NCBI RefSeq assembly: GCF_900105965.1 | Contig: NZ_FNTV01000001.1 | Span: 1,550,001-1,614,000, forward strand | Direction: 5' to 3' | DNA from: Arthrobacter alpinus | GTDB taxonomy: Bacteria; Actinomycetota; Actinomycetes; Actinomycetales; Micrococcaceae | DNA length: 64,000 nucleotides | Part shown: piece by piece, positions 1 through 9,022 of the stretch | Position numbering within the stretch: the stretch's first letter is position 1 | Layout: each line of letters opens with the position of its first letter | Made by a program: the position numbers and the translations under genes | The notes under the pieces: generated by a model | The model's database searches: none | What the model was told of the DNA's origin: nothing | Seen by the model: the letters and a program-made list of their open reading frames with translations, nothing else

Positions 1-844
1 GTGCGTCCTGGTTGAGGTCTGGCTTTTGCATCGAGGTGGCCGCGACAAACCCTAGCTCGGCAGCACCATAATATTGCTGAATGTCAGCATTGGGCGCCCA
101 CGATCGGGCTAGCGCCAGCGTCGCATCCGGCAGGTCCGAGCCAGCACAGACAATCGAACGAAGCTCCTGCCCGGTTTGCCCCGTTGCAAGGCCGCGGCTG
201 GCGATCAAGCCCAGGACCGTGGGCACAAGAACCAGACGGTCCACGTTGTGCTCAGTCATGGCCTGCAATGCAGCATCTGGACTGAAGTGCGGAAGCGCCA
301 CGAAGCCACCTCCGGCAAAGAGCGACTCCGACAAGGCATAGAGGTTCATGCTGGCAGCCATGGGCCCCGGGGCCAGGGTGACCGATTCCGGTCCAAGGTG
401 AAAGTACTCAACGCTTTGCACAAACGACTCATGCCAGGACGCCGCATTGCGCACAAAGGCTTTCGGAACGCCGCTGGTTCCAGAGGAGAGCCCCAGGAGG
501 AACGGGGGTGCCGCCGCTGCTCCCCTGTCCAGGGTCATTTGCCGTGCAGACCAATCTGCGGCCGCTTGTCGCAGCTGCGCCCGCAAACCCTGGGGCCATT
601 GCGCGTCCAGGACCATGGCGGTCCTGCCCTCGAGGACTGCAGCGCAGAAAGCCACGGCAAGTTCGGTGCTGCTGGGTACCTCGATGATGGCAAGGCTGTC
701 CGTGCCGGAGGCGTTTGGCTGCGTTTGGGCGCCCCCGAGGAGCTGACCGTACGTTAGCCGGCTCTCCCCCACCACGACGGCGTTGCGGTCCCCGTGGGTG
801 GCGGCCCAGTGTTTGAGTTCATCGATGAATGGCATTGTTTTCAT
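1..844 (-). CDS. AMP-binding acyl-CoA synthetase-like protein (partial, C-terminus off window)
   Basis: I translated this from the minus strand; it begins MKTMPFIDELKHWAA and runs off the left edge after about 281 residues. It carries the adenylate-forming enzyme P-loop SSGTSGVPK near residue 120 and a YYGAAELGF segment near residue 260, which corresponds to the YG-TE core motif of the family. Such enzymes activate a carboxylic acid as an acyl-AMP and usually pass it to CoA. The N-terminal region before the P-loop is short for a full acyl-CoA ligase, as in compact long-chain or o-succinylbenzoate-CoA-ligase-like members. The substrate cannot be told. The ATG at 844 is used; a second ATG at 835 is possible. 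It diverges from the peptidase gene with only 50 bp between starts. Confidence 0.8.
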   Translation of the reverse strand, partial: MKTMPFIDELKHWAATHGDRNAVVVGESRLTYGQLLGGAQTQPNASGTDSLAIIEVPSSTELAVAFCAAVLEGRTAMVLDAQWPQGLRAQLRQAAADWSARQMTLDRGAAAAPPFLLGLSSGTSGVPKAFVRNAASWHESFVQSVEYFHLGPESVTLAPGPMAASMNLYALSESLFAGGGFVALPHFSPDAALQAMTEHNVDRLVLVPTVLGLIASRGLATGQTGQELRSIVCAGSDLPDATLALARSWAPNADIQQYYGAAELGFVAATSMQKPDLNQDA

Positions 845-882
845 GGTAGATGAGATTTCCACCGCCAACGCCAGGCAGCCGC

Positions 883-888
883 TACTCT
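883..888 (+). promoter_or_regulatory. -10 box of a probable leaderless promoter for the metallopeptidase gene
   Basis: TACTCT fits the actinobacterial TANNNT -10 consensus and ends exactly 6 nt before the ATG at 895. No Shine-Dalgarno lies within 15 nt of that ATG. Transcription would start at or next to the start codon. No clear -35 is visible. Confidence 0.5.
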
Positions 889-894
889 AAGTGC

Positions 895-1800
895 ATGACA
901 TTTAATGAAGGGGCCCGCCTGGACCCATCACAGGCAGAGGACCGCAGGGGCCGCGGCGGAATGGGACGCGGCGGCAAGGTGGGACTTGGACTTGGCGGTG
1001 GCATCGTGGTCCTGATTGGCGCCTTGCTGGGCATCAATCCCGACCTCTTGTCATCCCTGCTTGGCGATACCGGCGAGCAACCAGCGATCGAGCAATCCGG
1101 GGGCTCCGCGCTTGAAAGCTGCCGGACCGGCCAAGACGCCAATGACCGTCTTGACTGCCGCATCCTTGGCACGGCCAATTCACTTAATGCCTTTTGGCCC
1201 AGCTATCTGGAACCGCAAGGGATCTCCTACTCCGCACCAAAAACTGTGATTTTCTCAGGGAGCGTCAGTACGGCGTGTGGGCTGGCCAGTTCGGCCGTGG
1301 GACCGTTCTACTGCCCGGGCGACAACAAAGCCTATTTCGACCCTGATTTCTTCGCCCAACTTGAGACGCAGTTTGGTTCCTCAGGTGGCCCCTTGGCCCA
1401 GGAATATGTGGTCGCCCATGAATTCGGGCACCATGTTCAAGACCTGCTCGGTACCATCGGTCAGGCTCAGCAAGACCCGCAGGGCGCCCAATCGGCCTCC
1501 GTGCGCACCGAGCTGCAGGCTGACTGCTATGCGGGAATCTGGATGCGTTACGCATCCTCCCAAGCCGCTCCCGGCAGCGACCAGCCATTCCTGGTGGCGT
1601 TGACCCAGACGGACCTCAACGACGCCCTGTCGGCGGCGTCATCGGTGGGCGACGACAGGATTCAGCAGGCAGCTACGGGGCGCACCAACCCGGAAACCTG
1701 GAGTCACGGCTCCAGTGAGCAACGGCAAAAGTGGCTCTACACGGGCTATCAAAGTGCCGATCTGGCAGCGTGCGACACCTTCGCCGTACCCAAGGTGTAG
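895..1800 (+). CDS. ypfJ: YpfJ-family neutral zinc metallopeptidase
   Basis: The 301-residue product has an N-terminal cytoplasmic Arg/Gly-rich segment, one membrane segment (about residues 25-50) and an extracytoplasmic catalytic domain. HEFGHHVQ near residue 175 is the HExxH zinc site, and ELQADCYAG about 35 residues later supplies the third ligand region. AYFDPDFF before it is also typical of the family. The physiological substrate is unknown. An in-frame ATG at 850 exists, but MTFNEGARLDPSQ from the ATG at 895 looks like the usual family start, and the -10-like TACTCT at 883-888 would exclude the longer form. The gene is monocistronic, followed by a strong hairpin. Confidence 0.9.
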   Translation: MTFNEGARLDPSQAEDRRGRGGMGRGGKVGLGLGGGIVVLIGALLGINPDLLSSLLGDTGEQPAIEQSGGSALESCRTGQDANDRLDCRILGTANSLNAFWPSYLEPQGISYSAPKTVIFSGSVSTACGLASSAVGPFYCPGDNKAYFDPDFFAQLETQFGSSGGPLAQEYVVAHEFGHHVQDLLGTIGQAQQDPQGAQSASVRTELQADCYAGIWMRYASSQAAPGSDQPFLVALTQTDLNDALSAASSVGDDRIQQAATGRTNPETWSHGSSEQRQKWLYTGYQSADLAACDTFAVPKV

Positions 1801-1816
1801 CCAACAACCAAAAACG

Positions 1817-1866
1817 AAAGAACCGCCGTCGTCCAGGCCAAAGCCAGGAACGACGGCGGTTCTTTT
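1817..1866 (+). terminator. Rho-independent terminator after the metallopeptidase gene
   Basis: AAGAACCGCCGTCGT at 1818-1832 pairs perfectly with ACGACGGCGGTTCTT at 1850-1864 around a 17-nt loop. A short T-rich tail follows, 17 nt after the stop codon. Confidence 0.85.
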
Positions 1867-1928
1867 ATATGTGGACCTCTCACACACCCGGCACCATTTT
1901 TGGGGCCGGGGAGTGGCCTCGGGCGCCG

Positions 1929-1964
1929 CGGCGGCCACACCGACGACGTCGTATGTGGCCGCCG
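1929..1964 (-). terminator. Hairpin at the end of the suf operon
   Basis: CGGCGGCCACA (1929-1939) pairs with TGTGGCCGCCG (1954-1964). The loop contains a second palindrome, ACGACGTCGT. It lies 4 bp past the sufT stop. There is no T-run, so it may be a U-less terminator or an RNA-stabilising hairpin. Confidence 0.55.
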
Positions 1965-1968
1965 GGTA

Positions 1969-2319
1969 CTAGATGTTGAAGCCGAGTGCCCGCATCTGGT
2001 CGCGGCCGTCGTCGGTGATCTTCTCCGGACCCCACGGCGGCATCCACACCCAGTTGATGCGCCATTCGTCAACGATGGGGCCAAGTGATGCTTCCACTTG
2101 TTCCTCGATGACGTCCTGCAGGGGGCAGGCTGCCGTGGTGAGCGTCATGTCCAACAGCAGGGCGCCGTCTTCGCCGTAACGCAAGCCGTAGAGCAAGCCC
2201 AGGTCTACAACATTGACGCCCAGTTCGGGGTCAATGACGTCCCGCAGGGCTTCTTCAACGTCTTCCAGGTTAGTTTGTCCAGCAACGCTGGCTGCACTTG
2301 TTTCGCTGATGTCAGTCAT
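1969..2319 (-). CDS. sufT: SufT / MIP18-family (DUF59) Fe-S assembly factor
   Basis: This 116-residue protein has the DUF59 core: DPELGVNVVDLGLLYG near residues 30-45, then MTLTTAACPLQD with the conserved cysteine, and a C-terminal WMPPWGPEKIT segment. In actinobacteria this family closes the suf operon and helps mature Fe-S proteins (established for SufT; the exact client here is unknown). It starts 35 bp after the sufC stop with an AAGGA ribosome site close to the ATG. The spacing leaves no room for sufS and sufU, which normally lie between sufC and sufT in this phylum. Confidence 0.92.
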   Translation of the reverse strand: MTDISETSAASVAGQTNLEDVEEALRDVIDPELGVNVVDLGLLYGLRYGEDGALLLDMTLTTAACPLQDVIEEQVEASLGPIVDEWRINWVWMPPWGPEKITDDGRDQMRALGFNI

Positions 2320-2354
2320 GATTCCTTCTTGACGGTGGTTGGTTGGCGAGGCGA

Positions 2355-3122
2355 TTAAGCCGTTGCCGACTCAGCAACCAGGTAGCGGTCGTAACCTTCT
2401 TCTTCCAAGCGGTCGGCAAGTTCCGGTCCGCCCTGTTCGGCGATGGCACCGTCAACGAATACGTGCACGAACTGCGGCTTGATGTAGCGCAGGATGCGGG
2501 TGTAGTGGGTGATCAGCAGGGTGCCGAGGCCGCCGCCGTCGATGGCACGGTTCACACCTTCGGAGACAACCTTCAGGGCGTCAACGTCGAGGCCGGAGTC
2601 GGTCTCGTCCAGGACGGCGAACTTCGGTCGAAGCAGTTCCAGCTGGAGGATTTCGTGACGCTTCTTTTCGCCACCGGAGAAACCTTCGTTGACGTTGCGC
2701 TCGGCGAACTCGGGTTCGATGCGCAGCTGCGCCATGGCAGCCTTGACGTCCTTGGTCCACGTACGAAGCTTCGGGGCTTCGCCGTCGATCGCGGTCTTGG
2801 CGGTGCGCAGGAAGTTGGTCATGGTGACACCGGGGATTTCCACGGGGTACTGCATGGCCAGGAACAGGCCGGCGCGGGCACGCTCGTCGACGCTCATCGC
2901 CAGGACGTCTTCGCCGTCCAAGGTGATGGAACCGCTGTCGACGGTGTAGCGGGGGTGGCCGGCAATCGTGGAGGCCAGGGTGGACTTGCCGGAGCCGTTG
3001 GGGCCCATGATGGCGTGGGTTTCACCGGTGTTGATGGTCAGGCTGACACCCTTGAGGATCGCCTTGATGCCCTGTTCCGTCTCAATGCTGACGTGCAGGT
3101 CCTTGATTTCCAGAGTAGACAT
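2355..3122 (-). CDS. sufC: Fe-S cluster assembly ATPase SufC
   Basis: This 255-residue ABC-type ATPase works with SufB and SufD to build Fe-S clusters in the cytosol. Walker A is GPNGSGKST near residue 40, the signature is FSGGEKKR near residue 150, and Walker B is FAVLDETDSGLD just after. The EKKR form of the signature and the D-x-GLD D-loop are typical of SufC rather than of transport ATPases. There is no transmembrane partner. The start is supported by AGGAGA about 9 nt upstream of the ATG. The gene follows the Rieske gene by 40 bp in the same operon. Confidence 0.96.
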   Translation of the reverse strand: MSTLEIKDLHVSIETEQGIKAILKGVSLTINTGETHAIMGPNGSGKSTLASTIAGHPRYTVDSGSITLDGEDVLAMSVDERARAGLFLAMQYPVEIPGVTMTNFLRTAKTAIDGEAPKLRTWTKDVKAAMAQLRIEPEFAERNVNEGFSGGEKKRHEILQLELLRPKFAVLDETDSGLDVDALKVVSEGVNRAIDGGGLGTLLITHYTRILRYIKPQFVHVFVDGAIAEQGGPELADRLEEEGYDRYLVAESATA

Positions 3123-3162
3123 ACTCTATTTTCTCCTAAAAGTTTGTGTGCGGGCCGCGGCG

Positions 3163-3519
3163 CTACTGCGCGCTGACGCCATTAAGAATGTTGGTGACGT
3201 CCACATAGACGTCGCTGCCGTGAATGCTCAGGGCAAAGACGGGCACGGGCTCGAATGCGGGCAATGTCAGCGGCTGACCTGTGGTCAGGTCGAAGGAGCT
3301 GCCATGTGCCCAGCATTCGATGGTGCCGTCCTCCACGTCGCCTTCGCTGAGGGAAATTTCTGCGTGTGAGCAGGTGTCCCCGATTGCGTGGAGTTCCCCG
3401 TAGGAATCCCGCACAATGGCGATGGGGTAATCGTCAACCTCAACGAGCAAGGATGATTTCACCTGTACATCGTCGGCTTGGCAGACAACAACGCCGGCTG
3501 GCGCGGAGGATTCACTCAC
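3163..3519 (-). CDS. Rieske-type [2Fe-2S] ferredoxin within the suf operon
   Basis: The 118-residue protein is a single Rieske domain. The first cluster ligands are CSH in GDTCSHAEISL (about residues 50-60) and the second pair is CWAH in ECWAHGSSF (about residues 70-80), giving the C-x-H ... C-x2-H set. It resembles the small ferredoxin subunits of aromatic-ring dioxygenases, but no oxygenase is nearby. The GTG start overlaps the sufD stop by 4 nt (GTGA), so translation is coupled to sufD. A role as electron donor or cluster acceptor in assembly is inference from position only. Confidence 0.92.
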   Translation of the reverse strand: MSESSAPAGVVVCQADDVQVKSSLLVEVDDYPIAIVRDSYGELHAIGDTCSHAEISLSEGDVEDGTIECWAHGSSFDLTTGQPLTLPAFEPVPVFALSIHGSDVYVDVTNILNGVSAQ

Positions 3520-4832
3520 TGTGGTGTCGCCGCCAATTCGCGTTCCACGGATTCGCGCAGACGCTCTTCGAGGGCAGGTACCTGAATGCGCTGGATGACC
3601 TCGTTCAGGAAGCCGCGAACCACCAGACGGCGGGCCACGTCTTCGGCAATGCCACGTGCCTGGAGGTAGAACAGCTGCTCATCATCGAAGCGGCCGGTGG
3701 CACTTGCGTGTCCGGCTCCTTCGATCATGCCAGTCTCAATTTCCAGGTTCGGCACCGAATCGGCGCGCGCACCCTGGGTCAGGATGAGGTTGCGGTTCAT
3801 CTCGTAGGTATCGGTGCCTTCAGCCTGCTTGCGGATCAGCACATCGCCAATCCAGACGGCGTGAGCGTTGTCGCCCTGCAAGGCACCCTTGTAGGTGACA
3901 CGGGATTTGCAGTTCTTCGTGGAGTGATCCACAAACAGACGCTGTTCAAGGTGCTGGCCGGCGTCGGCAAAGTACAGACCGTACATTTCAACTTCCGCAC
4001 CGGTGCCGCTGTAACGGGCTGCCGGAGTGGTGCGCAGCAGGTTGCCACCGAGGTTGATGACCACGTGCTTGACCTTCGCGTCGCGGCCAACCAAAATGTG
4101 CTGGGCGCTGGCGTGTACGGCGTCGTCGTTCCAGTCTTGGATGCTGACAACCGTAAGGTTGGCACCGTCCTCGACGAGGATCTCAACGTTCTCACTCAGT
4201 ACGGCGGAGCCGCGGTGGTCCAGGACAACAACGCCGGTGGCAAACTTCATGGCGTGAACCAGGATGTGTGCGGCGGCGGGAGTGTCTCCTTGGCCCGTGA
4301 GCGTCAACGTGGTGACGTTTTCGGCGTTGCCGGCGAATTCGGCGGGCAGCGTGACAACGGTGGCTTCGCTGAAGTTCTCCCATGCGGCGGCAGCCACGCG
4401 ATCTTCAGGGATGCCGGCAGTTCCGATGCGGGCATCGTCGCGGCCAACCGTCTCTACGGTGACACCTTCTGGCTTTGAAACTTCGACCACGGGGGCGGGG
4501 CCGTTCAGCACCATGCCCTTGATGCCAACGCGGTCCAGGCCACGGAGGCGCTTGAGCGGGGTGAAACGCCACTCTTCCTCACGGCCGGTGATGGCCGGGA
4601 AGTCTGCAAGCTTGTAGGAGGTCAGGCGGCCGGCGCGAGAACTGTCCGGTACGCCGATCCCGCCACCGTGGCTGTCGCCGCCATGGCTGTGCGCCTTGGC
4701 GGCGCTGCCGCCGAGCGGACCTGATTCGGGGTTGATCTCTGAGAGGCTTTCGCCTTCTTCGGTCATGCCCTTGATGAAGCCCTGGGACCAGACCTTGGAA
4801 TCTGTTTCTTGTTCTTGTGTGAGCTCGGTCAT
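3516..4832 (-). CDS. sufD: Fe-S cluster scaffold protein SufD
   Basis: This 438-residue SufBD-family protein forms the SufBC2D scaffold. The C-terminal part carries the family signatures DEQLFYLQARGI and AEDVARRLVVRGFLNEVI. The N-terminal region includes a His/Gly-rich stretch (AHSHGGDSHGGG, about residues 45-60), a low-complexity feature that may bind metal but could be a neutral linker. SufD lacks the extended N-terminal Fe-S region of SufB, consistent with the shorter length. The ATG directly abuts the sufB stop (no gap), and its own stop overlaps the Rieske start. Confidence 0.95.
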   Translation of the reverse strand: MTELTQEQETDSKVWSQGFIKGMTEEGESLSEINPESGPLGGSAAKAHSHGGDSHGGGIGVPDSSRAGRLTSYKLADFPAITGREEEWRFTPLKRLRGLDRVGIKGMVLNGPAPVVEVSKPEGVTVETVGRDDARIGTAGIPEDRVAAAAWENFSEATVVTLPAEFAGNAENVTTLTLTGQGDTPAAAHILVHAMKFATGVVVLDHRGSAVLSENVEILVEDGANLTVVSIQDWNDDAVHASAQHILVGRDAKVKHVVINLGGNLLRTTPAARYSGTGAEVEMYGLYFADAGQHLEQRLFVDHSTKNCKSRVTYKGALQGDNAHAVWIGDVLIRKQAEGTDTYEMNRNLILTQGARADSVPNLEIETGMIEGAGHASATGRFDDEQLFYLQARGIAEDVARRLVVRGFLNEVIQRIQVPALEERLRESVERELAATPQ

Positions 4833-6308
4833 TTAGCCGACGGCCCCTTCCATCTGCAGTTCGATCAGGCGGTTCAGTTCGAGCGCGTATTCCATGGGCA
4901 GTTCCTTGGCGATCGGCTCGATGAAGCCGCGCACAATCATGGCCATGGCCTCGTCTTCCGGCATTCCGCGGGACTGGAGGTAGAACAGCTGCTCTTCGCT
5001 GACCTTGGACACTGTGGCCTCGTGACCCATGGAGACATCGTCTTCACGAACGTCAACATAGGGGTAGGTGTCCGAGCGGGAGATGTTGTCCACCAGGAGC
5101 GCATCGCAACGCACGGTGTTGGCGGAGTGTGTGGCACCTTCACGAATTTGGACCAAGCCACGGTAGGCGGCACGTCCACCGCCACGGGCAACAGACTTCG
5201 AGATGATCGAGGACTGCGTGTTCGGGGCAATGTGGACCATCTTGGATCCGGTGTCCTGGTGCTGGCCTTCGCCGGCGAAAGCAACCGACAGTGTCTCGCC
5301 CTTGGCATGCTCTCCAACAAGGTAGACGGCCGGGTACTTCATGGTGACCTTGGAACCGATGTTGCCATCGACCCACTCCATGGTGGCGCCTTCGTGTGCG
5401 ATGGCACGCTTGGTGACCAGGTTGTACACGTTGTTGGACCAGTTCTGGATGGTGGTGTAGCGAACGCGGGCGTTCTTCTTCACCACGATCTCGACGACTG
5501 CCGAGTGCAGGGAGTCCGAGGTGTAAATCGGCGCCGTGCAGCCTTCAATGTAGTGAACGTAGCTGCCTTCATCGGCGATGATGAGCGTGCGCTCAAACTG
5601 GCCCATGTTCTCGGTGTTGATGCGGAAGTAGGCCTGCAACGGAATTTCCACGTGGACGCCCGGGGGGACGTAGACGAAGGATCCACCGGACCAGACTGCG
5701 GTGTTCAAGGAGGCGAACTTGTTATCGCCCACCGGAATCATGGTGCCGAAGTATTCCTGGAAGATCTCCGGGTATTCGCGCAACGCGGTGTCGGTGTCGG
5801 TGAAGATGACGCCCTGTGCTTCCAGGTCCTCGCGGATCTGGTGGTAGACAACCTCGGACTCGTACTGAGCCGTGACGCCACCGACCAGGCGGTTACGCTC
5901 AGCTTCGGGGATGCCCAGCTTCTCGTACGTGTTGCGGATATCTTCGGGAAGTTCTTCCCAGGTACCGGCCTGCTTCTCGGTGGAGCGGACAAAGTACTTG
6001 ATGTTGTCGAAGTCGATGCCTGAGAGGTCTGCACCCCAGGTGGGCATGGGCTTGCGGTCAAAGTACTTCAGGCCCTTCAGGCGCAGATCCAGCATCCACT
6101 GGGGCTCGCCCTTCTTGGAAGAGATGTCGCGAACAACTTCTTCGCTCAGGCCGCGACGGGCATTGTCGCTGGCCGCGTTTTTATCCGACCAACCGAAGGC
6201 ATAGTTGCCCAGGCCCTCAAGTTCGGGGTTTCTCTCGAGGATGTCGTGGTTGGTGGCGTCTGCCACCTCACCATTGGCGCTTACATCCTGCGCTAATTGA
6301 TCCGTCAT
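4833..6308 (-). CDS. sufB: Fe-S cluster scaffold protein SufB
   Basis: At 491 residues it has the normal SufB length. [11 protein letters not shown] near residue 35 and the C-terminal [26 protein letters not shown] are typical, as is the [17 protein letters not shown] stretch of the beta-helix core. With SufC and SufD it forms the platform on which the cluster is assembled. The ATG at 6308 overlaps the sufR stop by one base (TGATG), with AGAAAGG a few nt upstream; a GTG at 6311 would add one residue. The overlap indicates translational coupling to the regulator. Confidence 0.97.
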   Translation of the reverse strand: MTDQLAQDVSANGEVADATNHDILERNPELEGLGNYAFGWSDKNAASDNARRGLSEEVVRDISSKKGEPQWMLDLRLKGLKYFDRKPMPTWGADLSGIDFDNIKYFVRSTEKQAGTWEELPEDIRNTYEKLGIPEAERNRLVGGVTAQYESEVVYHQIREDLEAQGVIFTDTDTALREYPEIFQEYFGTMIPVGDNKFASLNTAVWSGGSFVYVPPGVHVEIPLQAYFRINTENMGQFERTLIIADEGSYVHYIEGCTAPIYTSDSLHSAVVEIVVKKNARVRYTTIQNWSNNVYNLVTKRAIAHEGATMEWVDGNIGSKVTMKYPAVYLVGEHAKGETLSVAFAGEGQHQDTGSKMVHIAPNTQSSIISKSVARGGGRAAYRGLVQIREGATHSANTVRCDALLVDNISRSDTYPYVDVREDDVSMGHEATVSKVSEEQLFYLQSRGMPEDEAMAMIVRGFIEPIAKELPMEYALELNRLIELQMEGAVG

Positions 6309-7111
6309 CACGGCCTTTCTTGCTGATGTTTGGAAACAAAATTCGATGGGCGTTCAATGCGCACTGTTCGCCCTGATACCGGAGCGGACTCGACGACCGC
6401 CGGGGTCAACTTGCGGACAACTGCGCGCCCTGTCGGAACGTGGGTGGTGCAGACGTGTCCGCCACTTGCCATGGTGGAGAGCCTGCGCACATCGACGCCG
6501 ATGAGCCGGGAAAAAACCTGGGTCTCGGCATCGCAAAATTCGGGGAAGGAACTGGCAAGTTCCTGAATGGGGCAATGCCCTTGGCACAGTTGTTCAGCTG
6601 CCATGGCCGAACCTGGATTCAAGGAATTGGACGTCGCAACAAAGCGATCCTTGTTCAAGGCCATGGCAAGCGCCTTGGACCGGGCAGCAACGTCAGCACC
6701 GGCAGCGTCAACAACTGACTGGTAGGTGGCTTCCATCTTGGCGAACCTGCGCTGCGCGAATTCAATCACACCAGCTTCTCCGCTGGTCTTGGCAATCTCA
6801 GCCAAGGCAAGCGAAGCGATCTCAAGGTAGTCGTCACCAATTTCGGTTTGCCCCTGGCGGGACACCACGTAGCGGCGAGCCGGTCTACCGGCGCCGGTCT
6901 TGGCGTTGCTGATGAGCTTTACCTCAATGATTCCCTCACGGGTCAAGGTATCAAGATGCCTGCGCACCGCTGCTGGAGTCAGCCCCAGAAGGCTGCCAAG
7001 TTGCGCGGCACTGACGGGGCCTTGTTCAAGCACCGCCGTCAGGACACGGTCTCGGGTACGTTCGTCAGGCTCGATTCCCGGGTTGGCCCCGGTGTCTACA
7101 TGCTGACTCAT
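6308..7111 (-). CDS. sufR: SufR-like Fe-S-sensing helix-turn-helix repressor
   Basis: The 267-residue protein begins with a winged helix (about residues 20-80; [15 protein letters not shown] is the recognition region). The C-terminal half has CQGHC, then a cysteine 13 residues later in FPEFC, and another in GGHVC, matching the cysteine spacing that holds a [4Fe-4S] cluster in SufR proteins. Such regulators repress the suf operon when Fe-S status is good and release DNA when the cluster is lost (known for cyanobacterial and mycobacterial SufR). It is the first gene of the operon, so it probably autoregulates. GGAGGTG lies just before the ATG. Confidence 0.92.
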   Translation of the reverse strand: MSQHVDTGANPGIEPDERTRDRVLTAVLEQGPVSAAQLGSLLGLTPAAVRRHLDTLTREGIIEVKLISNAKTGAGRPARRYVVSRQGQTEIGDDYLEIASLALAEIAKTSGEAGVIEFAQRRFAKMEATYQSVVDAAGADVAARSKALAMALNKDRFVATSNSLNPGSAMAAEQLCQGHCPIQELASSFPEFCDAETQVFSRLIGVDVRRLSTMASGGHVCTTHVPTGRAVVRKLTPAVVESAPVSGRTVRIERPSNFVSKHQQERP

Positions 7112-7135
7112 TCACACCTCCACGCAGTCGAAATA

Positions 7136-7160
7136 ACACACAAGATTACACAACACAAGT
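7136..7160 (-). promoter_or_regulatory. suf operon promoter with a possible SufR operator
   Basis: The region upstream of sufR has two direct copies of ACACAAG on the plus strand (7138-7144 and 7153-7159), 15 bp apart. On the minus strand TAATCT (7143-7148) fits a -10 box. AT content is higher than around it. The exact ACACT-N5-TGTGA form described for mycobacterial SufR is not present, so operator status is a guess. Confidence 0.4.
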
Positions 7161-7251
7161 ATGCCGTAATTGCCGCGGGGGTTCCACTAAGGTGAGCCTA
7201 CCCACTCAATGGCCCGCTTTTCTTCACGGCCAAGTTCCCATCTACGTCACG

Positions 7252-7257
7252 TAGAAT
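7252..7257 (+). promoter_or_regulatory. -10 box of a probable leaderless promoter for the ABC transporter operon
   Basis: TAGAAT ends exactly 6 nt before the GTG at 7264. It overlaps a 13-bp palindrome (CTACG-TCA-CGTAG, 7242-7254) that could be an operator. No Shine-Dalgarno precedes the GTG. Confidence 0.5.
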
Positions 7258-7263
7258 GGCCGC

Positions 7264-8241
7264 GTGACAAACACATTTTCCCCTGCCCTGGAGATCTCTG
7301 GGCTCATCAAGGACGTGGGACCCGTTCCGGGTCTGGATGGCCGGATGAAGCGCGTCGTTTCCAACATTAGCCTGACCGCCCACTTTGGTGCAGTGACGGC
7401 GCTGCTTGGCGCCAACGGTGCCGGCAAGACCACCACGATCGAATGCGCCCAAGGGCTTCAAGTGCGCACCGGGGGTGAAATTTCCCTGCTTGGCCAGGAC
7501 CCGCAAAATGCCGACGCCGGTCTCCGCGCCAGGGTGGGTGTCATGCTCCAGGACGGCGGGCTCCCGCCGTCGGCGCGACCCGTTGCCTTGCTACGCCATG
7601 TTGCCACCCTGTACGAGAACCCGCTCAGTGTTGATGCGCTGGTTGAACGATTGGGCATCGCTGAATTCGCCGACACCAACATCCGCCGCCTCTCCGGAGG
7701 GCAAAAGCAGCGCGTGTCCTTGGCCGCCAGTCTCATAGGCAATCCTGAGGTTCTCTTTCTGGATGAGCCAAGCGCTGGCCTTGACCCACAATCGCGGCTC
7801 ATGGTTTTCGAATTGATCCGGGAACTTCGCGATAGCGGCAAGGCCATCGTCTTGACCACCCACCTTCTTGATGACGCCCAGCGCCTGGCCGATTACGTCT
7901 ACATCGTCGACAAGGGCGCATCTGTGGCCCAAGGCACCGTGCAGGAGCTCCTGGAGCAGTCAACGGCAGCCCTGAGCAAGCGCGTCATGACCTTTGAAGC
8001 AACGCCGCATCTGAACGTGGATGCTTTGCTGCGCCCCGGCATCAGTTGCACCGAAACCAGGCCTGGCAGCTACAGCATCGCCGGTGACCTGGAGCCTTCG
8101 GACCTTGGCCGATTCGGCACATGGTGTACGCAGAACGCCATCATGCCGACCTCGGTGCATTTGGCCTCCCAGTCCCTTGAGGACGTCTTCCTGTCCATTT
8201 CAGGTGCAGGCAACAACCACGAAACCATGGGGATTTCATGA
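7264..8241 (+). CDS. ABC transporter ATP-binding protein (ctaA operon)
   Basis: This 325-residue ATPase has Walker A GANGAGKTT near residue 58, signature LSGGQKQR near residue 143 and Walker B VLFLDEPSAGLD near residue 163. The C-terminal 90 residues form the extra domain common in ABC-2 type exporters. Its partner is the permease that overlaps its stop by 4 nt. The same ATPase-permease-ctaA order occurs in mycobacteria (Rv1458c-Rv1456c), so a link to heme A or oxidase biogenesis is often suspected, but the substrate is not established. The GTG start is chosen because it follows a -10 box by 6 nt. Confidence 0.88.
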   Translation: MTNTFSPALEISGLIKDVGPVPGLDGRMKRVVSNISLTAHFGAVTALLGANGAGKTTTIECAQGLQVRTGGEISLLGQDPQNADAGLRARVGVMLQDGGLPPSARPVALLRHVATLYENPLSVDALVERLGIAEFADTNIRRLSGGQKQRVSLAASLIGNPEVLFLDEPSAGLDPQSRLMVFELIRELRDSGKAIVLTTHLLDDAQRLADYVYIVDKGASVAQGTVQELLEQSTAALSKRVMTFEATPHLNVDALLRPGISCTETRPGSYSIAGDLEPSDLGRFGTWCTQNAIMPTSVHLASQSLEDVFLSISGAGNNHETMGIS

Positions 8242-9008
8242 GCACCTTATTTCACGACGCGCCCTCGGGCCGGCCCGCCACCCTGGCCCGACGGATCATC
8301 AGCCAAGGCCGCTACGAAGCCGCCACGATGTTGCGCAATGGCGAGCAATTGGTGCTGATGGCTGTCATGCCCCTGCTGGGACTTCTAGCCTTGGTGGCGA
8401 CACCCATCCTTGATGACATGGGCCAGCCCCGAGTCGCCATTGCAACACCTGGCATCTTGGCGCTGTGCGCCCTGTCGACGGCGTTTACCGGCCAAGGCAT
8501 AGCCACAGGCTTTGACCGCCGCTACGGCGTGCTGCGCTTCCTCTCAACGACGCCGCTGGGCAAAGGCGGTTTGATCGCAGGGAAGTGCATTGCGGTTTTG
8601 GTTGTCCTGGCGCTCCAGAGCGTGCTCATATCAACTGTGGCAGCATTCATGGGCTGGCGACCGCCGGTGGCCGGCGTGCTCCTTGGCATCCCGCTCTTAA
8701 TCCTTGGCGCAGCCGCCTTTACCGCCCTTGGCCTGCTGATCGCCGGAACAGTGCGGCCCGAGGCTACTCTCGCCATTACCAACCTTGGCTGGATTCTGCT
8801 GGCGGCCGTTGGCGGCATTGTCCTGCCTGCCGGAAAGTTCTCCAGCTCCTTGGAGGGACTCGTGCAGTGGCTTCCCTCCGGCGCTCTGGGAAACCTGATG
8901 AGAGCGGCCTTGATCGAGAGCCGCCTTGATGTGTGGGGCTTGATTATTTTGCTGGCATGGGCAGCGGTTGCAGCCGTTGCCGCGCTTAAGTGGTTCAAAT
9001 GGAATTGA
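8238..9008 (+). CDS. ABC-2 type transporter permease
   Basis: The 256-residue product has about six hydrophobic segments, for example LVLMAVMPLLGLLAL near residue 40, VAGVLLGIPLLILGAAAF in the middle and VWGLIILLAWAAVAAVAAL at the end. This is the usual topology of an ABC-2 exporter permease. The ATG overlaps the ATPase stop as ATGA, so the two proteins should be made together. It is followed at 14 bp by ctaA. The transported molecule is unknown. Confidence 0.85.
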   Translation: MSTLFHDAPSGRPATLARRIISQGRYEAATMLRNGEQLVLMAVMPLLGLLALVATPILDDMGQPRVAIATPGILALCALSTAFTGQGIATGFDRRYGVLRFLSTTPLGKGGLIAGKCIAVLVVLALQSVLISTVAAFMGWRPPVAGVLLGIPLLILGAAAFTALGLLIAGTVRPEATLAITNLGWILLAAVGGIVLPAGKFSSSLEGLVQWLPSGALGNLMRAALIESRLDVWGLIILLAWAAVAAVAALKWFKWN

Positions 9009-9022
9009 AAGGCGTCACCGAA

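Noticed and set aside
4809..6023. Long plus-strand open frame (404 codons) opposite sufB
   Set aside because: It mirrors sufB, which has full family motifs; antisense frames of this length are common at high GC and it has no ribosome site or known domain.
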